Position numbers and translations under genes: made by a program
The notes under the pieces: generated by a model
Seen by the model: the letters and a program-made list of their open reading frames with translations, nothing else
Told to the model about the DNA's origin: nothing
The model's database searches: none
Shown here: positions 17,713-26,201 of the stretch, in pieces
Position numbering within the stretch: the first letter of the stretch is position 1
Layout: each line of letters opens with the position of its first letter
DNA from: an uncultured Agathobacter sp.
GTDB taxonomy: Bacteria; Bacillota; Clostridia; Lachnospirales; Lachnospiraceae
DNA: 58,962 bases
Assembly: GCA_934365945.1 (NCBI GenBank)
Contig: CAKRNE010000015.1
Coordinates: forward strand, 1-58,962
Reading direction: 5' to 3'

Positions 17713-17940
17713 TGAGGATTTTCCGTTCAATACACCGCCTTCACCGGAGAGTACACAGTATGTTCCGAAGAAAAAATATGAACTGCCACGGGTTTCCAAT
17801 AGGTCAAATGACAGTTTAGACTTGCAAACTGCCATAACCTATCCGTAAAAAGTCCCGTGGCTAACTTCATATTTTTTCTGAGGAATACTACTGTGTGCTA
17901 CACCGGTGCCCACAGCCCACAAACGGAAAATCCGCCCTCA
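17713..17940. repeat. 228-bp long imperfect hairpin element in the asd 3' region
   Basis: The left side reads TGAG-GATTTTCCGTT..., then AGAAAAAATATGAA, GCCACGGG and AATAGGT. The right side carries the inverse in order: ACCTAT, CCCGTGGC, TTCATATTTTTTCT and AACGGAAAATCC...CCTCA. The apex is CAGTTT-8-AAACTG near 17810-17831. Nearly the full length can pair, with a few bulges. The sequence is unrelated to the element at 15815. It lies between the asd stop and the terminator, so it would be transcribed as a structured 3' tail. Confidence 0.75.
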
Positions 17941-17969
17941 TAATAATATTTTCCAGCAAATTGCTAAAT

Positions 17970-19061
17970 CTACTTCTTTGTGATGTAACCCTGTGCCTTA
18001 AGAAGTTCTGCACAAAGCACTGCTCCACCGGCTGCACCACGTACTGTGTTGTGTGAGAGTCCAACGAACTTCCAGTCATAGACTGTATCCTCTCTGAGAC
18101 GTCCGACATTGATTCCCATGCCATGCTCATAATCCACATCAAGTGCAACCTGAGGACGATTATCCTCCTCACAGTATCTGATGAACTGCTTTGGTGCGCT
18201 TGGAAGCTCAAGCTCCTGTGGTACTCCGCTGAACTTCTCGAGTGCCTCGATGAGCTGCTCCTTTGTAGGGTTCTTTTTAAACTTAACAAATACGGCTGCT
18301 GTATGACCGTTTAATACAGGAACACGGATACACTGGCATGTGATAACCGGTGACTCTGCAGGAACAATCTGTTTCTTCTCATCATCCACATATCCCCAGA
18401 GACGAAGCGGCTCTTTCTCAGATTTTTCTTCCTCTCCACCGATGAATGGAATGATGTTTCCAACCATCTCAGGCCAGTCCTTGAAAGTCTTTCCGGCACC
18501 TGAGATTGCCTGATATGTTGTAGCAACAACCTCATATGGCTCAAACTCCTTCCATGCTGTAAGAACCGGAGCATATGACTGGATTGAGCAGTTTGGCTTT
18601 ACTGCTACGAAGCCTCTCTTTGTACCGAGACGCTCCTTCTGATATTTGATAACCTCCATGTGCTGTGGATTGATTTCAGGTACAACCATTGGCACATCAG
18701 GTGTCCATCTGTGGGCACTGTTGTTTGAAACTACAGGAGTCTCTGTCTTTGCATAGTCCTCCTCGATCTTCTTGATCTCGTCCTTTGACATATCAACGGC
18801 TGAGAATACAAAGTCAACCTGTGAAGCAACTTCTTCTACCTCATTGACATTCTTTACGATGATTTTCTTAACTGCCTCAGGCATTGGTGTGTCCATTTTC
18901 CATCTATCACCAACGGCGTCCTCGTATGTCTTGCCTGCACTTCTTGGGCTGGCTGCAATTGTTGTTACCTCGAACCATGGATGATTCTCTAAAAGAGAAA
19001 TAAATCTCTGTCCTACCATTCCTGTTCCACCGAGGATACCTACTTTAAGCTTTTCACTCAT
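17970..19061 (-). CDS. asd: Aspartate-semialdehyde dehydrogenase
   Basis: NADPH-dependent reduction of aspartyl phosphate to aspartate semialdehyde, the branch point to lysine, threonine and methionine. The 363-residue protein shows the Rossmann motif GILGGTGMVGQRF near the N terminus and the catalytic cysteine in VKPNCSIQS (Cys158). It also has the substrate region ATTYQAISGAGKTF. The pattern and the RHWTPDVP-like insert (SAHRWTPDVP) fit the archaeal/fungal-type ASADH rather than the E. coli form. ATG at 19061 follows TAGGGAGA. It appears to be transcribed alone. Confidence 0.93.
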   Translation of the reverse strand: MSEKLKVGILGGTGMVGQRFISLLENHPWFEVTTIAASPRSAGKTYEDAVGDRWKMDTPMPEAVKKIIVKNVNEVEEVASQVDFVFSAVDMSKDEIKKIEEDYAKTETPVVSNNSAHRWTPDVPMVVPEINPQHMEVIKYQKERLGTKRGFVAVKPNCSIQSYAPVLTAWKEFEPYEVVATTYQAISGAGKTFKDWPEMVGNIIPFIGGEEEKSEKEPLRLWGYVDDEKKQIVPAESPVITCQCIRVPVLNGHTAAVFVKFKKNPTKEQLIEALEKFSGVPQELELPSAPKQFIRYCEEDNRPQVALDVDYEHGMGINVGRLREDTVYDWKFVGLSHNTVRGAAGGAVLCAELLKAQGYITKK

Positions 19062-19195
19062 TACTCTAATCTCCCTATCTTCTAGATTTTCTTCGACCTT
19101 GTCATACGTTCATTTGTAATATCGACTATTTTCATTTTGTCCGTCTGTCACGTACAACTGTCTTTATAGGAAATATATTACTTGAAACTCTAATG

Positions 19196-19246
19196 AAAAA
19201 CAAGGAAAAAACTATATTAAATTAATAATTTTTCTCCCTGTTTTTT
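19196..19246 (-). terminator. Terminator downstream of argH
   Basis: AAAAACAAGGAAAAA (from 19196) faces TTTTTCTCCCTGTTTTT (to about 19246). On the minus strand the stem closes with two G-U pairs and ends in a run of U. It lies some 20 bases beyond the argH stop. Confidence 0.6.
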
Positions 19247-19264
19247 ATAAAATATGCACAAAAA

Positions 19265-20659
19265 CTACACTTCATCCTGCCAATTTGACTTCATATACTC
19301 GTCGTAAACGGCAATAACCTTGTCCATTGATGTCTTTGATGGCGCTCCAACTGTACACCTTGTGCTGACACAGGTCTCCATTGAAATGGCATCGTACACA
19401 TCCTCATCAAATACCGGAGAGATAGCCTTGAGCTCATCGATGCTCATATCGTCGATTGCAATACCCTTGTCTATGCAGTAAAGCACTATTCTTCCTACAA
19501 TACCGTGTGCATCTCTGAATGGTACACCCTTTTTAACGAGATAGTCTGCTGCATCTGTGGCATTTGTAAAGCCATTGTTGGCACTCTTTCTCATCACGTC
19601 CTTGTTGAACTTCATTGTGTCAATCATTCCTGTAAACAATGCGATACATCCCTTTGCAGTGTCAAATGCATCAAATGCCAGCTCCTTATCCTCCTGCATA
19701 TCCTTGTTGTACGCAAGCGGAATACCCTTCATGGTGGTGAGAAGCGACATGAGCGCACCGTATACACGGCCTGTCTTTCCTCTGACAAGCTCTGCTATAT
19801 CTGGATTTTTCTTCTGTGGCATGATTGAACTTCCTGTGCTGTACGCATCGTCAATCTCAACAAACTGGTACTCGTTTGAGTTCCAGATGATGATTTCCTC
19901 TGAAAAACGAGACAGATGCATCATGATAGTTGAAAGAGCAGATAAAAACTCAATCAGATAATCCCTGTCTGACACACCGTCCATGCTGTTAAGTGTCGGT
20001 CCGTAAAAATCCAAAAGCTGTGCTGTATAGTCCCTATCAAGCGGATATGTGGTGCCTGCGAGCGCTCCTGAGCCAAGCGGACAATAGTTCATTCTCTTAT
20101 ATATATCGCAAAGTCTTGATCTGTCTCTCTTAAACATCTCAAAATATGCGCCCATATGGTGAGCCAGAGTGATTGGCTGTGCCTTCTGCAGATGTGTAAA
20201 GCCCGGCATGATAGTCTGTGTGTTTTCCTTCATAATCTTAAGGATAACAGCTAAAAGCTCCTTAAGCTCATCATCAGTCTCCTTCACGGTCTTTCTGGTG
20301 AAAAGACGCATATCAAGAGCTACCTGGTCGTTTCTGCTTCGGCCCGTGTGAAGCTTCTTTCCGGTATCTCCAAGCCTGTCTATGAGTGTAGCCTCAACGA
20401 AGCTGTGGATATCCTCATATTTTGAGCTGATTTCAAGCTCTCCCGACTCTACCTCCTTCAGTATCTGCTTTAGGCATGCTACTATATCGTTGCTCTCTGC
20501 CTGCGAGATAATGCCCTGCTTTCCAAGCATCGTGACATGGGCGATGCTGCCCTCTATATCCTCTTTATAAAACTTCTGATCAAATGAAATGGACGCATTG
20601 AAATTGTAAACGAGCTGATCTGTCTCCTTTGTGAAACGTCCTCCCCATAACTGTGCCAT
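19265..20659 (-). CDS. argH: Argininosuccinate lyase
   Basis: Last step of arginine synthesis: argininosuccinate to arginine and fumarate, cytoplasmic tetramer. The 464-residue length is typical. It opens with [11 protein letters not shown], contains the substrate loop [12 protein letters not shown], and has the superfamily signature [12 protein letters not shown] that holds the catalytic serine loop. ATG at 20659 follows AAGGAGGAATCTC. No argG or other arginine gene is adjacent. An 8-bp inverted repeat at 20699-20739 lies just upstream. Confidence 0.96.
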   Translation of the reverse strand: MAQLWGGRFTKETDQLVYNFNASISFDQKFYKEDIEGSIAHVTMLGKQGIISQAESNDIVACLKQILKEVESGELEISSKYEDIHSFVEATLIDRLGDTGKKLHTGRSRNDQVALDMRLFTRKTVKETDDELKELLAVILKIMKENTQTIMPGFTHLQKAQPITLAHHMGAYFEMFKRDRSRLCDIYKRMNYCPLGSGALAGTTYPLDRDYTAQLLDFYGPTLNSMDGVSDRDYLIEFLSALSTIMMHLSRFSEEIIIWNSNEYQFVEIDDAYSTGSSIMPQKKNPDIAELVRGKTGRVYGALMSLLTTMKGIPLAYNKDMQEDKELAFDAFDTAKGCIALFTGMIDTMKFNKDVMRKSANNGFTNATDAADYLVKKGVPFRDAHGIVGRIVLYCIDKGIAIDDMSIDELKAISPVFDEDVYDAISMETCVSTRCTVGAPSKTSMDKVIAVYDEYMKSNWQDEV

Positions 20660-20698
20660 GAGATTCCTCCTTGATTATTAAATGATGATTTATTTTCA

Positions 20699-20739
20699 CG
20701 GTATCATAAAACATTGAGTAAAACCAAAGTGTGATACCG
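20699..20739. other. Inverted repeat upstream of argH
   Basis: CGGTATCA (20699-20706) and TGATACCG (20732-20739) with a 25-base spacer sit between argH and queH, upstream of argH. It does not resemble an ARG box. It could be an operator half-site pair or the stem of a hairpin ending the queH transcript. Confidence 0.35.
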
Positions 20740-20810
20740 CCGTCTGCCCTATACAGCCGCTTTACTGTGCTAAATTATATAATAATTTTTGCTGTCACGC
20801 AACCACAATT

Positions 20811-21455
20811 TCATCCACGCGCGGCTATCTCCCTGTCACGCTGCTCCTTGGAAAATACACAGCCGCAGTAGTACTGCCTATACATATCATACTGCTTTGA
20901 TATCTCCGTGGACTTTTTATAGCCCTCCTTCTTCTTAAAATCAGAGAAAAGATATCGCACTCCATACTCCTCCTGAAGCGACTTTCCTATCTCATTGAGC
21001 TTTTCGGCATTCTTCAACGGGCTGATGGAAAGCGTCGTGGTAAAAAAGTCAAAGCCATGCTCCCTTGCATACTGTGCACTCTCCTCAAGACGCAGCCTGT
21101 AGCACTTAAAGCACCTCTCTCCACCCTCAGGCACTGCCTCCATGCCACGCGCCATATCGTAAAAGCGCTTAGTGTCGTACACGCCCTCCACAAAGTGAAC
21201 CGGATTTTTCACCGGAAACTCATCTATAAAGCGCTTCTGCTCATGTGCTCTCATATGATATTCCTCTGGCGGATAAATGTTTGGATTATAATAGAATACC
21301 GTCACCTCAAAATACTCTGAGAGAGTCTGTATACAGTATGTGCTGCACGGCCCACAGCAGCTATGGAGCAAAAGCCGTGGGGTGCAGTTATTATCTATAC
21401 AATTTTCTTTTATTAAATCTTCCATTAATTTTTGATAGTTAATTTTATTTGCCAT
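20811..21455 (-). CDS. queH: Epoxyqueuosine reductase QueH
   Basis: Final step of tRNA queuosine synthesis in organisms lacking QueG. The family hallmarks are present: LLHSCCGPCSTYCI near the N terminus, GGERCFKCYRLRLEE mid-protein and YCGCVFS near the end. Together these give the cysteines for an Fe-S cluster and a second metal site. From ATG 21455 the protein has 214 residues. A GTG at 21491 would add 12 residues, but its ribosome site is only two bases away, whereas GGAG lies 12 bases before 21455; neither is ideal. It seems to stand alone. Confidence 0.9.
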   Translation of the reverse strand: MANKINYQKLMEDLIKENCIDNNCTPRLLLHSCCGPCSTYCIQTLSEYFEVTVFYYNPNIYPPEEYHMRAHEQKRFIDEFPVKNPVHFVEGVYDTKRFYDMARGMEAVPEGGERCFKCYRLRLEESAQYAREHGFDFFTTTLSISPLKNAEKLNEIGKSLQEEYGVRYLFSDFKKKEGYKKSTEISKQYDMYRQYYCGCVFSKEQRDREIAARG

Positions 21456-21513
21456 ATTATATTTTTTCTCCAAACACAAATTATTTAACACATCCTCAAA
21501 GATATTTCAGGTA

Positions 21514-21577
21514 ACTATTCTGCATATTTACTATTCTGCATATTTACTATTCTGATTAATTACTATTTCTGATATAA
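21514..21577. repeat. Short 16-bp tandem repeat
   Basis: Two perfect copies of ACTATTCTGCATATTT (21514-21529, 21530-21545) are followed by two degenerate copies beginning ACTATTCTG and ACTATTTCTG. It lies between queH and the HD gene, with no gene inside. Confidence 0.75.
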
Positions 21578-21611
21578 GCTGCAAAATATACAAGCTGCAT
21601 AATACGAACAA

Positions 21612-21635
21612 GGACCGGAAGTTTCCTCCCGGCCC
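21612..21635 (-). terminator. Terminator of the HD phosphohydrolase gene
   Basis: On the minus strand GGGCCGGGAG, a GAAA tetraloop and CTTCCGGTCC (10 pairs including two G-U) are followed by TTGTTCGTATT. It starts 9 bases after the stop codon. Confidence 0.75.
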
Positions 21636-21643
21636 GGCTCATA

Positions 21644-22165
21644 CTAATCCTCTTCATATCCGAACATTAGTCTAAAAATCTTTTTTCCTGTTTCTGTCTT
21701 GAATATACGCTTGTATGCCTTGTCGATTGCACGGTTTCCCGCATCATCCTCATACAGATTTACGAGGAAATCAGCCTCAACGAGTATCTGATAATCAAGA
21801 CCATCTATATTGTCATATGTGTGATGGTGACCTATGAGAAAACATATTCTTTCAACTATGTAATTCTCGAAGCCAAGCTGTGAGAGCATCTTCTGGGCGA
21901 TTATCGGTCCCTCCTGCTCCTGAAGCTTTCCATCGCACCTGCCATACTTCTCCTCCGCCACACGTATGCCGATATCGTGTGTGTAAGCCGCTGCCTCAAG
22001 TATAAAGAGTGAAGCATCATCAAGCTCCTCTCCTATACCGATAAGCCTTGCATAGCTGTGCACCTTGGTGAAATGCTGGATTCTCTTTGGATCGCCATCA
22101 TAGTAGGCAATCATATCCATAAACAAATCGTCTAACTGTTGTTTACTATAACTGTCACTATCCAT
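21644..22165 (-). CDS. HD domain phosphohydrolase
   Basis: A 173-residue single-domain HD protein. Metal-binding residues are seen in HSYARLIG (first His), AAYTHDIG (the HD pair) and FLIGHHHTYDN (following histidines), then LVEADFLVN with the last Asp. Such small HD proteins are phosphohydrolases on nucleotides or related phosphoesters, but the substrate cannot be told. ATG at 22165 follows AGGAGA at rather long spacing. It is flanked by its own terminator and reads as a single gene. Confidence 0.82.
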   Translation of the reverse strand: MDSDSYSKQQLDDLFMDMIAYYDGDPKRIQHFTKVHSYARLIGIGEELDDASLFILEAAAYTHDIGIRVAEEKYGRCDGKLQEQEGPIIAQKMLSQLGFENYIVERICFLIGHHHTYDNIDGLDYQILVEADFLVNLYEDDAGNRAIDKAYKRIFKTETGKKIFRLMFGYEED

Positions 22166-22300
22166 TTAATATATTTTTCTCCTGATAATATGTTAATTAG
22201 TCTCATTGCCGGCTTTTGCACCGACAATGATAACATACTACAAAGCAATCAATTTTTCAATATTTTTACATAAATATTTCTTATTTTTTGAAATCACTAT

Positions 22301-22334
22301 GTTGCTGGTCACACTGTTAGGTGTGAACAGTAAC
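22301..22334. repeat. 34-bp palindromic repeat, copy 1
   Basis: GTTGCTGGTCACAC and GTGTGAACAGTAAC form the arms around a 6-base loop TGTTAG. It lies 4 bases beyond the stop of the membrane gene at 22339. It differs from copy 2 (37092-37125) at only three positions. Confidence 0.85.
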
Positions 22335-22338
22335 ATCA

Positions 22339-23001
22339 CTACTTTGCTTCACGGAAAAATCCCCTGAATGCGAATTCTGACAAAGGCTTTTTGTAAAGCA
22401 GCTCTCCTATCAATATCTCAAGCGCCCCACCTACAAAAATAACAATATAGCCTAACAAAGCCACCACCGGGAGTCCAAGCTTAAAAACAGCATTAGAGAC
22501 CGGCACAAACGCCACTCCTGAAAGCACAGTAAAAATGCTCATAAACAAAACCATGAATACAATAAAGCCAAATACAAAATACTTATAGCATATGCTTGTG
22601 TACAGATATACTGCCAACAGCACAACATCGAGCGTAAAAAGTGTGAAGATAAGCTGTTTCTCATCTGCTACGGAATTTTGTATCAGAATGACTCTTTCTA
22701 TTACCAAAAATGTGAAAACAACAAGATTGATTACCGTGCTTGACATCACGGGAATGTATATCTGCAGCTTCTTTTTCAGTGATGTGGACTGGATAAGCTC
22801 TGACACATCCATCGACATGATGAGCTGAAATGTGAACATGCCGCACATCATAATGTAGATACCGCCTATGATTGAAGTTCCCTTGCTCATTATATCTGAT
22901 ACTATTCCGAATATTGAAAAAAATGCAAGCATGAATATATTCAACTTAAGTTTATAGCCATATTTCAATAATTTAAATCCTAATTTAATATCTTTCAGCA
23001 T
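22339..23001 (-). CDS. Membrane subunit of a Ytr-type ABC system
   Basis: A 220-residue integral membrane protein with about six hydrophobic helices. It starts MLKDIKLGFKLLKYGYKLKL, which is typical of small ABC-2 permeases found beside GntR/YtrA regulators. No catalytic motif. It is the last gene of the GntR-peptide-ATPase-membrane-membrane operon, behind AAAGGAG. With 23058-23795 it probably forms the membrane channel for the ATPase at 23812. The substrate is unknown; related systems respond to cell-wall-active compounds. Confidence 0.65.
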   Translation of the reverse strand: MLKDIKLGFKLLKYGYKLKLNIFMLAFFSIFGIVSDIMSKGTSIIGGIYIMMCGMFTFQLIMSMDVSELIQSTSLKKKLQIYIPVMSSTVINLVVFTFLVIERVILIQNSVADEKQLIFTLFTLDVVLLAVYLYTSICYKYFVFGFIVFMVLFMSIFTVLSGVAFVPVSNAVFKLGLPVVALLGYIVIFVGGALEILIGELLYKKPLSEFAFRGFFREAK

Positions 23002-23057
23002 AATATTTCTCCTTTTTAAATATACTTCTTCAAATATACTTCCAATTTAAAGTACCT

Positions 23058-23795
23058 CTACACATCAACATATGATCTGCGGATACGAACCACCATGTGA
23101 TAGTATGTCGCTGCAATCACACAAACGAGTGCTACCGCAAGTAAAGGTGCAATAAACTTCAGTGTACCACCATAAATCAAAACAGCTATACTACCGGCAA
23201 TTGCAGGGAAGATAACTATAAGCGCCAGCAGATAAATATACATTCCCAGATCCATGTATCTGAATATATTTAATGAGCCAACCGACACAATTGAAGATAT
23301 CATAATAATGTCAAATATCGACCAAATATTAACTCCTAATTTAATAAACGGTATTGATGCAATAAGTACTGTAATCCCAATACGAATCGGTCTCACAAGT
23401 ATATCCACAAGAACCGCATTCTCAAAGTATCTTACTCCGTTAAAACCTGTCTTTAAAAAATGCATGCCAAATGCATTCTTCTTGCACATACAGCCGAAGC
23501 AGAAATAGTCCTGTACCACCTCGCACATCATATAAAAATCATAAACAATTGCTATAACTCCTATCCATGCCCAGACTGTTTTTGAACAGGCAATTAGCAT
23601 TGATGTCAGAATTGCTAAAAGCGGAATCAGTATATTTGTTATCAGACGATACTTGAGATTAGTCATAACATGGTAATCCCTGATGTATGTTAGAGCTTCA
23701 TTCTTTGCTTTGTTATCTTTTCTATTAATTGTTCTTTCATTATCATGTTCCTGCGAAACCATTTTTTCATTCATACTTCCTGACATATTTTCCAT
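23058..23795 (-). CDS. Membrane protein of a Ytr-type ABC system
   Basis: A 245-residue protein with a charged cytoplasmic lead of about 45 residues (rich in Glu, Asn and Lys) and about six hydrophobic segments. It reads as an ABC-2-like permease partner. I recognise no specific motif. The start at 23795 is 16 bases from the ATPase stop and follows GAGGTG at very short spacing, so an internal ATG such as residue 8 is also possible. Its function is assigned from context only. Confidence 0.6.
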   Translation of the reverse strand: MENMSGSMNEKMVSQEHDNERTINRKDNKAKNEALTYIRDYHVMTNLKYRLITNILIPLLAILTSMLIACSKTVWAWIGVIAIVYDFYMMCEVVQDYFCFGCMCKKNAFGMHFLKTGFNGVRYFENAVLVDILVRPIRIGITVLIASIPFIKLGVNIWSIFDIIMISSIVSVGSLNIFRYMDLGMYIYLLALIVIFPAIAGSIAVLIYGGTLKFIAPLLAVALVCVIAATYYHMVVRIRRSYVDV

Positions 23796-23811
23796 AACAC
23801 CTCACCTCGCA

Positions 23812-24720
23812 CTAGCGCATCACAATTTTTGTATTATTTTTCATGACCGCAACGCTTATCTGGTAAAGTGTCGGAATCTCCTTTGTTACATTAAGTCCTG
23901 CGAGCTTATCTATATTTTCCGCCAAGCATATGCCCTCGAAGCCGTACGGATTCTTGGTCATTGAATAAAGCACCTTACCGGCAGCCTCTGTATCTGCTGC
24001 ATCTCCTTTAATCAGGATATATTTTTCCTTCAAATCCTCGACAAAGCCCTGCTCCACAATCTGTCCGTTTTCCATAATAATGGCGTAATCGGTGATATTT
24101 TCCATATCAGAAATATTGTGCGTAGAGAAAAATACACTGCGCTTTCCGTTGCCCTCATGGATATACTCACCAATCATCTGGCAAAGCTTATCTCTCATAA
24201 GCGGATCAAGCGGCGATGCCGGCTCATCCAGCAAAAGAAGGTCTGTCTTTCGTGCCATGACGCCTGCAAGCATGAGCTTCATCTTCATACCATCCGAAAA
24301 TGAATTGTTAGACTTCTTCATATCAATGCTGCCATGTGAAAATATTGCAAGCTCCTCACAATATCTGTGAAAATCATCTGCGGAAAAGTCATCAAACATC
24401 AGCTTACTGATTTCCTCGATATCCTTAACTGTCCACTGTGGCAGATAATACTTGCCCGGACCTGTGTAGCCTATGCGGTTTTTAATATCACCCGAGTTTT
24501 CCTTCTGCTTGTCGGAATACTGTCCAAAGTATGTGATGTCACCTTTATAGTCAAGCCTGATTCCTGCTAGGATATTTAAAAGTGTTGTCTTTCCTGCTCC
24601 GTTTTCTCCGATTAAAGCTGTGGCAAAGCCCTGCGGTATTGCGAAATTCTCCACATCCAGTGTGAAGTTTTTAAGCTTCTTTGTGATTTTTGCTGCCTCA
24701 ATTGCATTCTTTGTTGTCAT
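23812..24720 (-). CDS. ABC transporter ATPase (YtrB-like)
   Basis: A 302-residue ATPase with Walker A GENGAGKTT, Walker B LLLLDEPASPLDP and the switch histidine in FFSTHNISD. The signature is unusual, NSFSDGMKMKL instead of LSGGQ, as in other YtrB-like ATPases. About 70 residues follow the ATPase fold as a small C-terminal domain. ATG at 24720 has GGAGG seven bases upstream and is preferred over the ATG six bases earlier, which lies too close to it. It works with the two downstream membrane proteins and is under the GntR regulator. Confidence 0.82.
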   Translation of the reverse strand: MTTKNAIEAAKITKKLKNFTLDVENFAIPQGFATALIGENGAGKTTLLNILAGIRLDYKGDITYFGQYSDKQKENSGDIKNRIGYTGPGKYYLPQWTVKDIEEISKLMFDDFSADDFHRYCEELAIFSHGSIDMKKSNNSFSDGMKMKLMLAGVMARKTDLLLLDEPASPLDPLMRDKLCQMIGEYIHEGNGKRSVFFSTHNISDMENITDYAIIMENGQIVEQGFVEDLKEKYILIKGDAADTEAAGKVLYSMTKNPYGFEGICLAENIDKLAGLNVTKEIPTLYQISVAVMKNNTKIVMR

Positions 24721-24815
24721 TTTCATTCCTCCTGACTCGTTTCATATCATTATTTAATATGAACTAATTCTTACTTAAATTTTTTGATTGTTTATAACTG
24801 TCCATAATCATTGTA

Positions 24816-24899
24816 TTAAATAAATCTGGATATAATTTGTGCTACAAACTGCATTAATAGCTGACCTAATGCTGTCATCACTATGTTTATCATACTCAT
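24816..24899 (-). CDS. Possible 27-residue hydrophobic peptide
   Basis: Between the GntR gene and the ATPase gene an ATG at 24899 opens a 27-codon frame: MSMINIVMTALGQLLMQFVA, then QIISRFI. Nearly all residues are hydrophobic and could form one membrane helix with a single arginine near the end. CAGGAG lies about 12 bases upstream and the frame starts 16 bases after the GntR stop, in the operon's direction. It could be a small membrane subunit or a leader peptide. I do not recognise a family. Confidence 0.45.
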   Translation of the reverse strand: MSMINIVMTALGQLLMQFVAQIISRFI

Positions 24900-24915
24900 A
24901 ACCAATCTACTCCTG

Positions 24916-25284
24916 TCATTCTACATCAAGTAACGCCTCAAGCATTCCCTTCAGCTCGTCGTTTGAGATTCCGGCTATCTCTGCTGCGGCTATCGCGTCT
25001 GTCAGCGACTCCTCCACCTTGCGCAGGTGCTGTTCCTTTATCATCTCACTGTCCTGTGCATTGACATAAAAACCCTTGCCCTGCGCCGCTGTGATGAGTC
25101 CCTCATCTGCAAGCTGCTCATAAGCCTTCATCGTGGTTATCACGCTGATTTTCAGGTCCTTCGCCAGTCCTCTTATCGACGGAAGGAACTCCCCCTGCTC
25201 ATACCTGCCGGCCAAAATATCTGTCTTGAAGCTGTCCGCTATCTGCTGATAGATGGGCACTCCTGAATTTTGCATCAGCTTCAT
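24916..25284 (-). CDS. GntR/YtrA family transcriptional regulator
   Basis: A 122-residue regulator with the short GntR architecture. The winged helix (GVPIYQQIADSFKTDILAGR, then LPSIRGLAKDLKISVITTMKAYEQL) is followed by a 45-residue dimerisation tail, as in YtrA. ATG at 25284 follows GGAGG. The gene leads the ABC operon and its promoter is rich in TATATA palindromes, consistent with autorepression. The usual inducers of this family are compounds acting on the cell envelope. Confidence 0.87.
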   Translation of the reverse strand: MKLMQNSGVPIYQQIADSFKTDILAGRYEQGEFLPSIRGLAKDLKISVITTMKAYEQLADEGLITAAQGKGFYVNAQDSEMIKEQHLRKVEESLTDAIAAAEIAGISNDELKGMLEALLDVE

Positions 25285-25325
25285 ATGCTACCTCCGTACT
25301 GTATATATTAACTGTTCATGTGTTA

Positions 25326-25354
25326 TATATACACTATATACATTTTATTGTCAA
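25326..25354 (-). promoter_or_regulatory. Promoter of the GntR/ABC operon with palindromic surroundings
   Basis: On the minus strand TTGACA (25354-25349), a 17-base spacer and TATATA (25331-25326). TGTATATA in the spacer and TATATACA nearer the gene form an inverted pair, with GTGTATATATAACAC between, so a GntR operator probably overlaps the -10. Confidence 0.75.
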
Positions 25355-25402
25355 TACCTTTCTGTAATTATTCCCCTTAAAATTTCACATCAAAATTTTG
25401 AT

Positions 25403-25431
25403 TTGACATACACTCTTATATCTGATAATAT
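25403..25431 (+). promoter_or_regulatory. Promoter of tRNA-Thr
   Basis: TTGACA (25403-25408) and TAATAT (25426-25431) with a 17-base spacer, 10 bases before the tRNA's first base. It is near consensus, as expected for a tRNA gene. Confidence 0.85.
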
Positions 25432-25441
25432 AATATAGCTT

Positions 25442-25514
25442 GCCGATATGGCTCAGTAGGTAGAGCGACGCACTCGTAATGCGTAGGCCACCGGTTCGAT
25501 CCCGGTTATCGGCT
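25442..25514 (+). tRNA. tRNA-Thr (anticodon CGT)
   Basis: A 73-base cloverleaf: acceptor GCCGATA pairs with TATCGGC, discriminator T. The D arm is GCTC...GAGC, the anticodon loop CTCGTAA gives anticodon CGT (reads ACG, threonine), and the T arm is CCGG-TTCGATC-CCGG. CCA is not encoded. Confidence 0.95.
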
Positions 25515-25522
25515 TCTCAAAA

Positions 25523-25560
25523 AAAGCACCTCATATCACAAATGTGATATGAGGTGCTTT
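25523..25560. terminator. Terminator after tRNA-Thr
   Basis: A perfect 18-bp stem, AAAGCACCTCATATCACA against TGTGATATGAGGTGCTTT, is followed by TTTTATT on the plus strand. The A run on the other side means it could also stop minus-strand transcripts from the small genes at 25570-25995. Confidence 0.9.
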
Positions 25561-25569
25561 TTTATTATT

Positions 25570-25716
25570 TTATTTTTTTCCCATTTTTCTTAATTTATCT
25601 TTTGCTCTATCTATTGTCTTTGTATGATCCGCAATAGGTTTCTCTGATTTGCTTAACATTTTCTCCGCTTTTTTCCCTGAAATAACCATAATAGGACTTT
25701 GTGAATTATTGTACAT
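25570..25716 (-). CDS. Small basic protein, 48 residues, unknown function
   Basis: The frame from ATG 25716 gives a 48-residue, lysine-rich protein. It begins MYNNSQSPIMVISGKKAEKM and ends in a charged tail KDKLRKMGKK. An excellent ribosome site (TAGGAGG, 8 bases away) supports it. The TAG stop of the upstream small gene is part of that site, so the two are translationally coupled. I do not recognise a family; no signal or membrane segment is seen. Confidence 0.6.
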   Translation of the reverse strand: MYNNSQSPIMVISGKKAEKMLSKSEKPIADHTKTIDRAKDKLRKMGKK

Positions 25717-25727
25717 AGTTTTTCCTC

Positions 25728-25995
25728 CTAATCCAAATCAGTCAATATTGATTCAACATCTCTAAACATAAACTTACAATCTCCGGCATAATCTGAATGT
25801 AATGCCCTTACATCAGACAATGTAGGAATTACAGCTTCTGCATCATCCTCCATTGTTTCAACCCCCATATTTCTATATGCATTAATTACTTTATCATTAT
25901 TATATACATGAAGGGAGTTGTTTTCAGAAGTTTTTTTCGCTACTGCCAGAACTACCAGACACTTTTACCGTATTGGTAGTATTTAATATATCCAT
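25728..25995 (-). pseudogene. Small gene interrupted by a frameshift in an A run
   Basis: ATG 25995, behind TGAGG, opens MDILNTTNTVKVSGSSGSSEK and meets a stop after 23 codons. Just before the stop is a run of seven A. If one A were absent, the frame would continue for about 88 codons through NNSLHVYNNDKVINAYRNMG and VIPTLSDVRALHSDYAGDCK to ILTDLD at 25728. So the gene is frameshifted in this sequence. The cause could be mutation, phase variation at the homopolymer, frameshifting or a sequencing error. The downstream part could also start at an internal ATG (MGVETMEDD). No family recognised. Confidence 0.55.
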
Positions 25996-26201
25996 TTCTA
26001 TTACCTCACTCAAAAACTTGCTTCTAATATATACGATTTCTCAAAGGTTATCAATATCTTATGCATCAAATGGACGCTTTAAGCAGAAAATGGGCAAAAA
26101 GACAGTTCTACCATATTTAATAATAAACTGCTCTCTTTTTACTATACCATTATTATCATTCTGCCTATCTTTCCCATTCTGTTAGAATAACATTCAGTTT
26201 T

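Noticed and set aside
17629..17835. 68-codon minus-strand frame in the asd 3' region
   Set aside because: It crosses the terminator and one arm of the 228-bp hairpin. The sequence is explained by the palindrome, with no ribosome site.
20699..20739. ARG box for ArgR control of argH
   Set aside because: The inverted repeat CGGTATCA/TGATACCG does not match the AT-rich ARG box consensus and the spacing is too long.
21514..21577. Possible CRISPR-like repeat
   Set aside because: Units are 16 bases directly abutting with no spacers, only two of four are exact, and no cas gene is near.
25973..26185. 70-codon plus-strand frame beside the small frameshifted gene
   Set aside because: No ribosome site, it overlaps the promoter side of the minus-strand small gene, and its composition follows the AT-rich background.
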